Origin: Kaistella treverensis
GTDB taxonomy: Bacteria > Bacteroidota > Bacteroidia > Flavobacteriales > Weeksellaceae
Direction: 5' to 3'
DNA: 64,000 nt
Assembly: GCF_900114045.1 (NCBI RefSeq)
Contig: NZ_FORQ01000002.1
Coordinates: forward strand, 124,001-188,000
A program made the translations under genes and the position numbers. The notes under the pieces are model-generated. The model had not been told where the DNA came from. It saw nothing but the letters and a program-made list of their open reading frames with translations, and did no database searches. Numbering within the stretch: position 1 is the first letter of the stretch; each line of letters opens with the position of its first letter. Of this stretch, positions 36,602 through 44,789 are shown in pieces.

Positions 36602-37419
36602 TGATTGAAGTAAAAGACCTAAAAAAGCAGTTTGATGAGGTAGAAGTTTTAAAAGGCGTTACTACAACTTTCGAAACGGGAAAAGTAAACCTCATCATCG
36701 GACAGAGTGGTTCCGGTAAAACCGTTTTCCTGAAGAGTTTGCTGAATGTTTATCAGCCGACGTCAGGTGAAATATTGTTTGACGGGCGTAACATCAATAA
36801 AATGTCGCGCGATGAAAAACAGTTGTTGCGTGCAGAAATTGGTACGGTTTTTCAGGGAAGTGCGCTTTTCGATTCAATGACCGTGGAAGAAAATATCACT
36901 TTTCCGCTGGATATGTTTACGAACCTTTCATTTCGTGAAAAAAAACGCCGCGCTTTCGAGGTAATTGGCCGCGTGCATCTGGAAAAAGCCAACCGTAAAT
37001 TCCCGTCGGAAATTTCAGGTGGAATGCAGAAACGTGTCGCAATTGCGCGCGCAATAGTGAACAATCCGAAATATCTGTTCTGTGATGAACCGAATTCCGG
37101 CTTGGATCCTTACACTTCCAATATTATTGATGATTTGTTGCTCGAAATTACCAAAGAATATAAAACCACGACCATTATCAATTCGCACGATATGAATTCG
37201 GTGATGACGATTGGCGAGAAAATTGTATATCTGCGAAATGGTCTTAAGGAATGGGAAGGAGACAAAGATATCCTTATCAATGCAGGCAATAAAAATCTGA
37301 TTGATTTCGTTTACTCTTCAGAATTATTTAAAGAGTTACGGGACTATTTCCTGGAAACCAACAAAACCTCTATTGAAAACGTTATAACAAAACCTCAAAC
37401 AAATGAAAAAAATTCTTAG
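36601..37419 (+). CDS. mlaF: MlaF-family ABC transporter ATP-binding protein
   Basis: A 272 aa ATPase. Walker A GQSGSGKT, signature EISGGMQKRVAIARA (with the GG-M-KR pattern of MlaF proteins), Walker B YLFCDEPNSGLDP, and a switch His in NSHDM. I choose the ATG at 36601, which is coupled to the mlaE stop; the upstream in-frame start at 36541 would lie inside mlaE. The C-terminus overlaps the next gene by 17 bases. Confidence 0.95.
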   Translation: MIEVKDLKKQFDEVEVLKGVTTTFETGKVNLIIGQSGSGKTVFLKSLLNVYQPTSGEILFDGRNINKMSRDEKQLLRAEIGTVFQGSALFDSMTVEENITFPLDMFTNLSFREKKRRAFEVIGRVHLEKANRKFPSEISGGMQKRVAIARAIVNNPKYLFCDEPNSGLDPYTSNIIDDLLLEITKEYKTTTIINSHDMNSVMTIGEKIVYLRNGLKEWEGDKDILINAGNKNLIDFVYSSELFKELRDYFLETNKTSIENVITKPQTNEKNS

Positions 37420-38020
37420 TACTGTTCTTGTTGGCGCTAGCCTTCTGAGCACTGCACAGGTAACATTCGCGGGAAAAGCAAACTTGCTTTTTAAAACGGA
37501 CTCGCCAAGCTGGAAAAATATAAAAAGCAGCGCGGTATCTGCATACGACCAATCTGGTAAAAACAATGTTGGATTTAACGTAGGACTTTCAGCGAAAATA
37601 GATTTGCCAGCGTCGCTTTTTGTGATGCCGGAAATTTATTACACCACATTTAAAAACGAATTCACTGTTCCGGAAACTTCAACTACTATTGAAGCAAAAA
37701 GTAACCGCGTGGATGTGCCGGTGCTTTTAGGTTACCGACTTTTAGGTGATAATTTAGGCGTATTTATTGGGCCGGTTGCTTCATACAATCTTTCTTCAGA
37801 CAACCAATACAACGATTTTAAAGAAAATGCACTAAAAGATTTCACTTTAGGTTACCAGTTTGGTGCACAGGTACAAATTCAGAAATTGATATTGAACGCG
37901 AGATATGAAGGCGCTTTTACTGAAGATCAAAGAGAGTTCATCAACAGCACGAATAACGAAGTAATTCGTTATGACAGCCGTCCGAGCTTATTTATGGTCG
38001 GAATTGGTTACCAATTATAG
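37403..38020 (+). CDS. Outer-membrane beta-barrel protein (PorT-type)
   Basis: A 205 aa protein with a signal peptide (cleavage after about AQVTFAG) and alternating beta-strand pattern ending GIGYQL with a terminal hydrophobic residue, typical of small OM barrels (OMP_b-brl family). It overlaps mlaF by 17 bases and so is co-translated with the Mla transporter; a role as outer-membrane partner of the lipid pathway is possible but unproven. Ends at an intrinsic terminator. Confidence 0.85.
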   Translation: MKKILSTVLVGASLLSTAQVTFAGKANLLFKTDSPSWKNIKSSAVSAYDQSGKNNVGFNVGLSAKIDLPASLFVMPEIYYTTFKNEFTVPETSTTIEAKSNRVDVPVLLGYRLLGDNLGVFIGPVASYNLSSDNQYNDFKENALKDFTLGYQFGAQVQIQKLILNARYEGAFTEDQREFINSTNNEVIRYDSRPSLFMVGIGYQL

Positions 38021-38044
38021 AATACCTGCTTTTATGCGGGAAAG

Positions 38045-38076
38045 ATCCTCTGAATTAATAATTCGGAGGATTTTTG
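38045..38076 (+). terminator. Terminator after the mlaEF-OMP operon
   Basis: ATCCTC (38045-38050) pairs with GAGGAT (38066-38071), with inner pairing GAATT/AATTC, then TTTTTG. The stop codon of the convergent gene on the minus strand (38055-38057) lies inside the stem. Confidence 0.75.
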
Positions 38077-38378
38077 TTATCATCAGTAACGTAAGTTACA
38101 TTTTGTTTTTTTGCCTGTTCAGCGGCTAATTTTTCTAGTTCTTCTTTTTCTTTCCGAAGCTGTCTCAGTTCGCGGCGCTTTTCTTCAGCTCGCAGCGCAG
38201 CGCCTTTGCTCACGTAACCTACAATTCCACCGATAATTAAACCAATACCAATTCCGGCGAGAATTCCCATTAAACTCATTGGTTCGAAAAGTTTTACCGC
38301 GGAAAAATCGGGCAACATGTAGTAAAGCAAAAATGCCAAACCTAAAAGCAACAAACCGATAAAAGATAAATTTTTCAT
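38055..38378 (-). CDS. Small two-helix membrane protein with coiled coil
   Basis: A 107 aa protein: two membrane helices (about 5-22 and 36-58, the second Gly/Ile-rich) followed by a charged coiled coil (about 65-92) and a polar tail. No family recognised; it resembles YtxH-like small membrane proteins in shape only. Its -7 box (38402-38409) lies in the loop of the upstream gene's terminator hairpin. Function unknown. Confidence 0.7.
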   Translation of the reverse strand: MKNLSFIGLLLLGLAFLLYYMLPDFSAVKLFEPMSLMGILAGIGIGLIIGGIVGYVSKGAALRAEEKRRELRQLRKEKEELEKLAAEQAKKQNVTYVTDDNKNPPNY

Positions 38379-38388
38379 AGCTGGATTT

Positions 38389-38429
38389 TAAAAGACCTTC
38401 CCAAATTTAGTAAAATTATGGGAAGGTCT
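38389..38429 (-). terminator. Terminator of the M48 gene with a promoter box in its loop
   Basis: AGACCTTCCC (38393-38402) pairs with GGGAAGGTCT (38420-38429); on the minus strand the stem is followed by TTTTAAAA. The 17-base loop and first stem base contain TAAATTTG (minus strand, 38402-38409), the -7 box of the next gene. Confidence 0.75.
38402..38409 (-). promoter_or_regulatory. -7 promoter box for the small two-helix gene
   Basis: Minus-strand TAAATTTG, full match, 24 bases before the ATG at 38378, inside a terminator loop. Confidence 0.5.
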
Positions 38430-38452
38430 GTTTATAAATGAATGTGTGATTT

Positions 38453-39262
38453 TTAAATTTTTCCGCCTGCAGCTTTATAATATTGTAAAGCTTTCGGCAT
38501 GTGTTTCTCTAAATCTGCTCTTCGTGTATCCGGATTCGGGTGAGTTGAAAGGAATTCCGGTGGTCTGCTGCCGCTGGAAGCGCTTTCCATACGCTGCCAG
38601 AAAGGCTGAGCTTCGCGTGGATCATATCCCGCCATCGCCATCAGGTAAAGCCCCATTTCATCAGCTTCTAGCTCTTGGCTTCGTCCGTATTTCAAAAGGG
38701 CAACCTGCGCACCGATCGGATAAGCCTGTTGGAAAATTGCCGCCAGTTGTCCGTTAGAAATTGTACTTCCTAAAATTGCTCCACCATATTGAGCAACCAT
38801 TGCCTGCGAAATTCTTTCGTTACCGTGACCTGCCAGGGCGTGAGAAATTTCATGACCTAATACCACCGCTAAACCTGTGTCAGTTTTGGTAATCGGGAAA
38901 ATTCCGGTATAAACTGCCACTTTTCCGCCTGGCATTGCCCAGGCATTAATTGCTTTATCATCGATGAGGTTAAATTCCCACTGATAATTCGCGATATCTG
39001 CTTCACGACCGATACCACGGTAATAATTAGTCGCTGCATTTTTAATTCTTAATCCTACATTAGTTACGCTTTTCGCCTGACTTGTGCCCGAAACAACTTT
39101 AGCTTTAGAAAGCGTTTCGCGATATTGTTGTAAAGCCATCGCCTGGATTTCCTGATCGTTGGCTAACTGAAGAGTTTTTCTGCCGGTAATCGGGTTCGTA
39201 GTACACGCAAACATCATCACAGATACAATGCTGAGCCCGATGAATTTATTTAATTTTTTCAT
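38453..39262 (-). CDS. M48-family metalloprotease lipoprotein (LoiP/YcaL-like)
   Basis: A 269 aa zinc peptidase, lipoprotein by its signal peptide ending MMFAC. The zinc motif HEISH is in VLGHEISHALAGHG, the third ligand Glu in ELEADEMGLYLMAMAGYDP, and the STHPNPDTR region is typical of the M48C group. Likely acts in the periplasm on misfolded outer-membrane proteins. I choose ATG 39262 (MKKLNK) over 39295, because only it starts with the signal peptide. Confidence 0.93.
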   Translation of the reverse strand: MKKLNKFIGLSIVSVMMFACTTNPITGRKTLQLANDQEIQAMALQQYRETLSKAKVVSGTSQAKSVTNVGLRIKNAATNYYRGIGREADIANYQWEFNLIDDKAINAWAMPGGKVAVYTGIFPITKTDTGLAVVLGHEISHALAGHGNERISQAMVAQYGGAILGSTISNGQLAAIFQQAYPIGAQVALLKYGRSQELEADEMGLYLMAMAGYDPREAQPFWQRMESASSGSRPPEFLSTHPNPDTRRADLEKHMPKALQYYKAAGGKI

Positions 39263-39425
39263 AGTGGTAATTGTTGATTTGTTTCCTTTAAACAATTTTT
39301 ATTCCAAATGAAAATTAATAGAATTATTGCATAATTTTTGCTACCTGCTAATTTAAACGGCAAATACGCATAATTGCCGTAAAATATTGGAAAAACCAAT
39401 ACCTTTAAAACAAAAATATTCTCCT

Positions 39426-39959
39426 ATGAAAAATTTAATTACAATCCTCAGCTCTCTATTTATATTTATTTTCTTAAGTTCGTGCGGTACACAAAGCACC
39501 ATTCCTTCGGAAAAAGTGCAGAGTTTGGTGGAAAGCGGCGAGTTTACCTTTATGGCAGAACACGCAAATCCCACAAATTATGACGTAATCAAGATCATGA
39601 ATTCCTTCCCGACCGGCGGTTCTTCGCAAATGTTGTCTTTGGACGCAGGCTACACCATCGAACTGAAAAAAAATGAAGTGGATGTCGTGATGCCTTATTT
39701 CGGCAGAATGTACACCTCATCGATGAAAAGCGATAATTCCTTTAGATTTACTTCGAAAGAATTTACGGTAAACCGTGCGGAGGGCTCCAAAGGCAGTTCT
39801 GTCTTTGTCATCATGCCTACCGACCAGCAAATCGTCACAAAGATTGTGATGGAAGTTTTCAAAAACGGAAAAACTTACGTTGCAATCCAGTCAACCGACC
39901 GACAACCGATAACCTACGACGGTTACATTACGGCGAACACGACTACAGCTGCTGATTAA
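39426..39959 (+). CDS. DUF4251-family lipoprotein
   Basis: A 177 aa protein with signal peptide and lipobox (LSSC). The mature part fits DUF4251: FTFMAEHANP near the start and VVMPYFGRMYTSSM in the middle, a Bacteroidota-only family of unknown function. I choose ATG 39426 because the 13 residues gained from 39387 precede the signal peptide. Its end overlaps the convergent meaB end by 4 bases. Confidence 0.85.
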   Translation: MKNLITILSSLFIFIFLSSCGTQSTIPSEKVQSLVESGEFTFMAEHANPTNYDVIKIMNSFPTGGSSQMLSLDAGYTIELKKNEVDVVMPYFGRMYTSSMKSDNSFRFTSKEFTVNRAEGSKGSSVFVIMPTDQQIVTKIVMEVFKNGKTYVAIQSTDRQPITYDGYITANTTTAAD

Positions 39960-40939
39960 TTCTTCAGCAGCGTGTCCACAAATAATTTTGCTTCTGAACT
40001 TGGGTTGACTTCCAGTTCGGAAGCCTTTTTTTTATGCGAATCATACAACATTTCGCCGTCGTTGCCGGATTTTGTTTTCTGAAGAATAAATTGTTTTACC
40101 CAATAATCAAAACGTTTTTCCGCCTGTTTTTTCCGGGTTGCTAAAAACGAAAAATTTGCCATTTTAAGGGCAATAAATTCCTGAATCTTTTCATAGACCG
40201 ATTCCAAACCTTTGTTTTCCAGCGCGGAACCAAGCAAAACGGGAACTTTCCAGTTTTTCTCTTTTTCGGGCATGAAATGTAAAGCGCGTAGCAGTTCTAT
40301 TTTGGTGTTTTTAGCAATTTGATGGTTTTGGTCTTCAACTTTATTAATGAAAATCATATCCACCATTTCCATAACGCCGCGCTTAATTCCCTGCAGTTCA
40401 TCGCCGCCGCCTACAATTTTCAGAAAGACAAAAACATCGGTAATGTCCGAAACCAAAACTTCGCTTTGCCCCACGCCCACGGTTTCAATCAAAATATAAT
40501 CGTAGCCGGCAGCTTCACATAAAAGCATACTTTCAAAAGTTGCGTTGGCGATTCCGCCTAAATATCCGGAAGTTGGACTCGGACGGATAAAAGCGTTTTT
40601 TTCGCGCGCCAATTCTTCCATCCGTGTTTTATCACCGAGAATTGAACCTTTATTCAGCGAAGAACTTGGATCGATGGCGAGCACGGCAACTTTTTTACCT
40701 GCTTTAATGGCAATTTTTCCGAAATTTTCAATAAAAGTAGATTTTCCAGCGCCCGGCACGCCCGTAATTCCCACACGGACGGAATTGCCGGTAAACGGCA
40801 TTATTGCCGTCAAAATTTCTTCCGCCTGATCCCGATGTTCCGGCTTTTTACTTTCAACCAAAGTGATGGCTTTGGCGAGCAATCTTTTGTCGCCAGCACC
40901 CAAACCGTCGATTAATTGGGAAGTAGAAAAGGTTTTCAT
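39956..40939 (-). CDS. meaB: Methylmalonyl-CoA mutase-associated GTPase MeaB (ArgK family)
   Basis: G3E-type P-loop GTPase of 327 aa that protects and reloads adenosylcobalamin in methylmalonyl-CoA mutase. Walker A GVPGAGKST, VLAIDPSSSLNKGSILGDKTRM, IRPSPTSGYLGG and the guanine motif NKVEDQ are visible. The mutase subunits are not in this window. A segment of the coding region (40150-40179) resembles the dispersed palindromic repeat. A -7 box lies 6 bases before the ATG, suggesting a near-leaderless message. Confidence 0.95.
   Translation of the reverse strand: MKTFSTSQLIDGLGAGDKRLLAKAITLVESKKPEHRDQAEEILTAIMPFTGNSVRVGITGVPGAGKSTFIENFGKIAIKAGKKVAVLAIDPSSSLNKGSILGDKTRMEELAREKNAFIRPSPTSGYLGGIANATFESMLLCEAAGYDYILIETVGVGQSEVLVSDITDVFVFLKIVGGGDELQGIKRGVMEMVDMIFINKVEDQNHQIAKNTKIELLRALHFMPEKEKNWKVPVLLGSALENKGLESVYEKIQEFIALKMANFSFLATRKKQAEKRFDYWVKQFILQKTKSGNDGEMLYDSHKKKASELEVNPSSEAKLFVDTLLKN
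40150..40179. repeat. Palindromic-repeat-like segment inside meaB
   Basis: Reads AAAAATTTGCCATTTTAAGG and then GCAATAAATT, close to the intergenic repeat consensus, and is translated on the minus strand as part of LKMANFSFLA. Could be an insertion into a tolerant linker or chance similarity. Confidence 0.35.
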
Positions 40940-40945
40940 CTACTT

Positions 40946-40953
40946 CAAAAATA
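40946..40953 (-). promoter_or_regulatory. -7 promoter box for meaB
   Basis: Minus-strand TATTTTTG, full match, ending 6 bases before the ATG. Confidence 0.45.
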
Positions 40954-41049
40954 CAAATTCTTTTCAGAAGAAATCGGGCAGTTTTGGTTTTCAAAATATT
41001 TTAAATGTTTGTTCAGTACTTCAAAAATTTAATTTAAAATGAAAATCGC

Positions 41050-41057
41050 TATTTTTG
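41050..41057 (+). promoter_or_regulatory. -7 promoter box for the small cytochrome gene
   Basis: TATTTTTG, full TAnnTTTG match, 26 bases before the ATG at 41084. Confidence 0.5.
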
Positions 41058-41083
41058 AAAGACTGATAACATAAAATCTAAAA

Positions 41084-41404
41084 ATGAATAACATTAATAA
41101 TTTAAAAAAAAACACCTTTAAACCGGCAATTTTTTTAGCTTTTGCTTTTGCTGTAACCGCAACTACCATTTCGTGTACGCCGAAAGTCCAGGCTGAAGAG
41201 GACCGAAAATTTTCCACGGAATATTTAGCGCAGGGACAAACGATTTTTCAGAATTCCTGTGCAAAATGCCACGATTTACCAGATCCTTCGGAACATTCTG
41301 CCGAAGCCTGGACCGGAATTTTAGCTGAAATGGCACCGAAAGCAAAACTCAATGCAACTCAACACGAAATGGTGTACAATTATATTATTTCCGCAAGAAA
41401 TTAA
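41084..41404 (+). CDS. Small c-type cytochrome lipoprotein
   Basis: A 106 aa protein with an N-terminal hydrophobic segment and a possible lipobox in TTISC (Cys31). The haem site is CAKCH (about 62-66), and Met in ILAEMAPKA is the likely distal ligand. Short class I cytochrome c. It begins a same-strand run with the tRNA-binding and exonuclease genes, but these seem unrelated in function. Redox partner unknown. Confidence 0.85.
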   Translation: MNNINNLKKNTFKPAIFLAFAFAVTATTISCTPKVQAEEDRKFSTEYLAQGQTIFQNSCAKCHDLPDPSEHSAEAWTGILAEMAPKAKLNATQHEMVYNYIISARN

Positions 41405-41409
41405 AAAAA

Positions 41410-41751
41410 ATGACCAAACCTGAAATCACCTGGGCAGATTTTGAAAAACTGGACATCCGAACGGGCACCATTACGGCGGTCGCGGATTTTCCGTTGGCGA
41501 AAAATCCGGCTTATCAGCTTGAAATTGATTTCGGCGAGTTGGGAATTAAAAAATCTTCAGCACAGATTACGGAACTTTATACCAAAGAAAATCTCATCGG
41601 AACACAAATTCTTGCTGTGGTGAACTTTCCGAAAAAACAAATCGCGAATTTTATGAGCGAATGTCTGGTGCTCGGGATTTATGGTAAAAACAAAGAAGTT
41701 ATTTTGGTTTCACCAGCACAAAAAGTTGGAAACGGCTTGTCTCTCGGATAA
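41410..41751 (+). CDS. tRNA-binding domain protein (CsaA/Trbp111-like)
   Basis: A 113 aa OB-fold protein: FEKLDIRTGTI opens the domain, KSSAQITELYT and NFPKKQIANFMSE are typical of the EMAP/Trbp111 group, and GNGLSLG is the C-terminal part. Such proteins bind structured tRNA as dimers; CsaA also has chaperone-like activity. It starts 5 bases after the cytochrome stop. Confidence 0.9.
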   Translation: MTKPEITWADFEKLDIRTGTITAVADFPLAKNPAYQLEIDFGELGIKKSSAQITELYTKENLIGTQILAVVNFPKKQIANFMSECLVLGIYGKNKEVILVSPAQKVGNGLSLG

Positions 41752-41771
41752 AATATTAAAAAACGCAGATT

Positions 41772-42470
41772 ATGATTCAAAATATTCCTTTAGAAAAGAT
41801 TCTATTTTTAGATATTGAAACCGTGCCGCAGGTTGGCCATTGGGACGAGCTGCACGAAACTGACCAATATCTTTGGGACAAAAAAACGCGTTTCCAGCGG
41901 AAAGAAGAGTTTTCTCCTGCGGAATTTTACCACGAAAGAGGCGGAATTATGGCGGAATTCGGAAAAATTATCTGCATTTCGGTGGGAATTTTAGAAAAAA
42001 GCGAAAGACTTCTGATCAAAAGTTTCTACGGCGACGATGAAAAAAAGCTGCTGGAAGAATTCGGTGAAATTTTCAACCGACCAAAATTGCGTGACGTGGT
42101 TTTATGCGCACACAATGGTAAAGAGTTTGACTTTCCGTGGATAGCGCGTCGCTTTTTAATCAACGGAATGCAGCCGCCGACACCATTTCAGCTTTACGGC
42201 AAAAAACCCTGGGAAATTCCGCATCTGGACACGATGGAACTGTGGAAGTTTGGTGATTACAAATCTTTTGTCTCGCTGGAACTTTTAGCACATATTTTCG
42301 GAATTCCAACACCGAAAGATGACATCGACGGTTCACAGGTTTCCTCAATTTACCATATAGAAAAAGACTTATTTAGAATCGTTCAATATTGTGAAAAAGA
42401 TGTCTTAACTTTGGCAAATGTTTTCCGGCGCATGCGTCAGGAAGATTTATTAGACAAAATTGGAAGCTAA
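41772..42470 (+). CDS. Predicted 3'-5' exonuclease (PolB-exonuclease-like)
   Basis: A 232 aa DEDD-superfamily nuclease related to the exonuclease domain of family B DNA polymerases. Motif I LFLDIETVPQ, motif II CAHNGKEFDFPWIARRF, motif III YCEKDVLTLANVF with the last Asp. No polymerase domain. Probably acts in DNA repair or RNA trimming in the cytosol; substrate unknown. Confidence 0.88.
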   Translation: MIQNIPLEKILFLDIETVPQVGHWDELHETDQYLWDKKTRFQRKEEFSPAEFYHERGGIMAEFGKIICISVGILEKSERLLIKSFYGDDEKKLLEEFGEIFNRPKLRDVVLCAHNGKEFDFPWIARRFLINGMQPPTPFQLYGKKPWEIPHLDTMELWKFGDYKSFVSLELLAHIFGIPTPKDDIDGSQVSSIYHIEKDLFRIVQYCEKDVLTLANVFRRMRQEDLLDKIGS

Positions 42471-42483
42471 AGTTGAAATAAGA

Positions 42484-42810
42484 ATGAAATATACAGACGA
42501 CCAGATAGCCGAAATTGGCGAAAATATTATTGTAAATCTTAAAACCGTGTACGACCCGGAAATTCCGGTGGACATTTATGAACTGGGACTTATCTACGAC
42601 GTACAGATTTCCGATGAAGGCGCCGTAAAAGTCATTATGACTTTAACAACACCAAACTGTCCGGTAGCGGAAAGTTTACCGGCTGAAGTAAGGGAAAAAG
42701 TCTCCGAGGTTGAAGGTGTGAAAGAAGTTGACCTCGACCTTACTTTCGAACCAGCCTGGAACAAAGATATGATGAGTGAAGAAGCCCGCTTCGAACTTGG
42801 AATGATTTAA
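42484..42810 (+). CDS. Iron-sulfur assembly protein of the MIP18/DUF59 family (SufT-like)
   Basis: A 108 aa protein with YDPEIPVDIYELGLIYDV at the start, TTPNCPVAESLP with the conserved Cys, and FEPAWNKDMMSEEARFELG at the end, the pattern of the DUF59 proteins linked to the SUF Fe-S pathway. No other suf gene is nearby. I choose ATG 42484 over the TTG at 42460, which lies in the previous gene. Ends at a strong bidirectional terminator. Confidence 0.9.
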   Translation: MKYTDDQIAEIGENIIVNLKTVYDPEIPVDIYELGLIYDVQISDEGAVKVIMTLTTPNCPVAESLPAEVREKVSEVEGVKEVDLDLTFEPAWNKDMMSEEARFELGMI

Positions 42811-42839
42811 AAAAAAAGCCGCTAAAAGCGGCTTTTTTT
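42811..42839. terminator. Bidirectional terminator
   Basis: AGCCGCT (42817-42823), loop AAA, AGCGGCT (42827-42833), with A-run before and T-run after. Serves the DUF59 gene and the convergent OsmC gene. Confidence 0.9.
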
Positions 42840-42844
42840 GTGAT

Positions 42845-43252
42845 TTATAAATGTCCGTATTCAAACAGAACAGTTCGTTGAACATTCGGGTGAATGGAAA
42901 GCGCCACCGGGCAATTTAAGGCCGTTTCTTCGATGAATTTCTTTTCATTCTCCGTATAATTTCCAGGAAAACGCACGATGCAGAAAATGGTGCCGATTCT
43001 TTTCGGTTGCGGATGCGTAGATTTTTTCAAGTCGCATTTCGCGCCGGTGATATCAATGCCACGTTCTTTTCCCAAAACAGCCACTGCCATCAGCATGGAC
43101 TGTCCCAGCGAAATACCAAATAAATCCGAAGGTGAGAACATTTCAGAAGTTCCGCCTTCCCGCACGGGCGCACAGGTAATGATTTCGGCGCCGGATTTTT
43201 CATGTTTCGAAACGATTTTTTTATCGCCCAAATAAGTAATTGTTGATGTCAT
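42845..43252 (-). CDS. OsmC-family protein lacking the first redox cysteine
   Basis: A 135 aa OsmC/YhfA-type protein. OsmC peroxidases use two Cys; here the position expected for the peroxidatic Cys is Ser (Ser52 in ISLGQSMLM) while the second is kept (Cys115 in NCPVALS). The paralog 43379-43786 has Cys at both. From ATG 43252 both proteins are exactly 135 aa, which supports this start over 43294. A 7-of-8 -7 box (TATCTTTA, 43273-43280) lies upstream. Without the Cys, peroxidase activity is doubtful. Confidence 0.85.
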   Translation of the reverse strand: MTSTITYLGDKKIVSKHEKSGAEIITCAPVREGGTSEMFSPSDLFGISLGQSMLMAVAVLGKERGIDITGAKCDLKKSTHPQPKRIGTIFCIVRFPGNYTENEKKFIEETALNCPVALSIHPNVQRTVLFEYGHL

Positions 43253-43333
43253 AGCAGTGTTTTTTGTTCTTATAAAGATACCAAAATAAAACACGCTTTG
43301 TTCTAAGAATCACCTAATTAATATCATAAAACC

Positions 43334-43371
43334 GAAAAATCTGCCGCTTTAAGGGCAAATTTTTTAATTTT
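43334..43371. repeat. Dispersed palindromic repeat, copy 3
   Basis: Reads GAAAAATCTGCCGCTTTAAG and continues GGCAAATTTTTTAATTTT. It lies directly after the end of the second OsmC gene and may also end its transcript. Confidence 0.6.
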
Positions 43372-43378
43372 AAAAATC

Positions 43379-43786
43379 TCAGCTGTCGTAGGTGAAACTG
43401 ATGGTTTTCTTTAAATCTGAACTCAGCGACAAAGCCACCGGGCAGTTGTACGCTGTTTCTTCGAGGAATTTTTTCTCATCCTCGCTGAAATTTCCTTTTA
43501 TGTGAACATCGCAAACGATTTCTGCAATTTTTCGCGGCTTCGGGTTCATATTTTTCTGAACTTCCGCATAAGAACCATCGATTGAAATTCCGCGGTCTTT
43601 ACCTAAAATCGCAATGGTTGTCAGCATACATTGCGCTAAAGAAGTCGCGCAAAGATCGGTTGGTGAAAACGCTTCACCTTTTCCGTGGTTATCTGTCGGC
43701 GCATCAGTATAAATGATGGTTCCGGACTGTAAATGTTCGGATTCGCAGCGTAAATCGCCGGAATAAATAACTTTTGAAGTTGCCAT
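43379..43786 (-). CDS. OsmC-family peroxiredoxin-like protein
   Basis: A 135 aa OsmC/YhfA-type protein with both family cysteines: Cys53 in TSLAQCMLT and Cys115 in NCPVALS, plus an additional Cys46. OsmC-type proteins reduce organic hydroperoxides. It aligns without gaps with the downstream paralog at 42845-43252. It starts 17 bases after the HMG-CoA lyase gene and is likely cotranscribed with it. Confidence 0.9.
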   Translation of the reverse strand: MATSKVIYSGDLRCESEHLQSGTIIYTDAPTDNHGKGEAFSPTDLCATSLAQCMLTTIAILGKDRGISIDGSYAEVQKNMNPKPRKIAEIVCDVHIKGNFSEDEKKFLEETAYNCPVALSLSSDLKKTISFTYDS

Positions 43787-43803
43787 AATTTTAAAAAATT
43801 TGG

Positions 43804-44652
43804 TTAAAAATGGAAGATATTTTTGGCTCTGTTAAAAGCGCTTTCAAAATTGAGCAAATTCAGCGAATGATCAATCTTTTCGGAGGCCATAAAATTAATG
43901 ATTTGCTCAGTCGGCATATTTCCTACGAGTTCGTCATTTGCCATGGGACAGCCGCCGATTCCTTTAATTGCTGAATCAAAACGGCGACAGCCATTATCGT
44001 AAGCGGCTTTTAATTTTGAGTAAGAATCCTGATATCGGTTATGGAAATGCGCACCGAAATCGATGTGCGGATATTTTTTTGGAATTAATGAAAAAAGCTG
44101 TGCAATTTGCTCGGCAGTTCCCGTTCCCGTAGTGTCGGAAAGCAAAATATTTTTAATGCCGATATCGCTGAAACGCTGCGCCCATTTATCAATCTCTTCC
44201 GCGGTCCAAACATCGCCGTACGGATTCCCGAAAGCCATTGAAAAATAAACGTTTAAAATTCGGCCGTCTTTTTCCAGAAGCGCCGTAATCTTTTTGATTT
44301 CATTAAAGGCTTCTTCGCGGCTTTTATTGGTGTTTCTGTGTTGAAAAGTTTCGGAAAGTGAAAACGGAAAACCCAAAATATCTACGGATTGATGTTTCAA
44401 GGCCTTTTCGGCGCCGCGAAAATTTGCCACAATCACCGAAAGTTTGGTGTTGGAAATGCTTTTATCGATTCTGTCCAAGACCACACCGGAATCCGCCATT
44501 TGCGGAATGCTTTTCGGCGAGACAAAACTGCCGCAGTCCAGCACATCAAAACCAACCGCCATCAGCGCATTAATATAGTCGATTTTGGTATCGGTCGGTA
44601 TAAAATCTGGCCAACCTTGCATGGCGTCGCGCGGACATTCGGTTAAAAACAT
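43804..44652 (-). CDS. Hydroxymethylglutaryl-CoA lyase
   Basis: TIM-barrel lyase of the HMGL-like family, 282 aa, cleaving HMG-CoA to acetoacetate and acetyl-CoA at the end of leucine breakdown. ECPRDAMQGW holds the first metal Asp, DTTGTGT is present, HFHNRYQDSY gives the metal His pair, and IKGIGGCPMA has the active-site Cys. Other leucine degradation genes are not in the window. Confidence 0.93.
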   Translation of the reverse strand: MFLTECPRDAMQGWPDFIPTDTKIDYINALMAVGFDVLDCGSFVSPKSIPQMADSGVVLDRIDKSISNTKLSVIVANFRGAEKALKHQSVDILGFPFSLSETFQHRNTNKSREEAFNEIKKITALLEKDGRILNVYFSMAFGNPYGDVWTAEEIDKWAQRFSDIGIKNILLSDTTGTGTAEQIAQLFSLIPKKYPHIDFGAHFHNRYQDSYSKLKAAYDNGCRRFDSAIKGIGGCPMANDELVGNMPTEQIINFMASEKIDHSLNLLNFESAFNRAKNIFHF

Positions 44653-44671
44653 TTTTCCTTTTTGGTTTTCT

Positions 44672-44679
44672 CAAATATA
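44672..44679 (-). promoter_or_regulatory. -7 promoter box for HMG-CoA lyase
   Basis: Minus-strand TATATTTG, full match, 20 bases before the ATG at 44652. Confidence 0.5.
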
Positions 44680-44789
44680 CCAAAACTTTAAAAAACGGCT
44701 AAAAAAACCCGGAAAAAATTTTAATAAGCTGAGGATGTATATTTTAGGAAAGAAATACGCTGAAGCGCAGCAAAAATAATTCCTAAATC

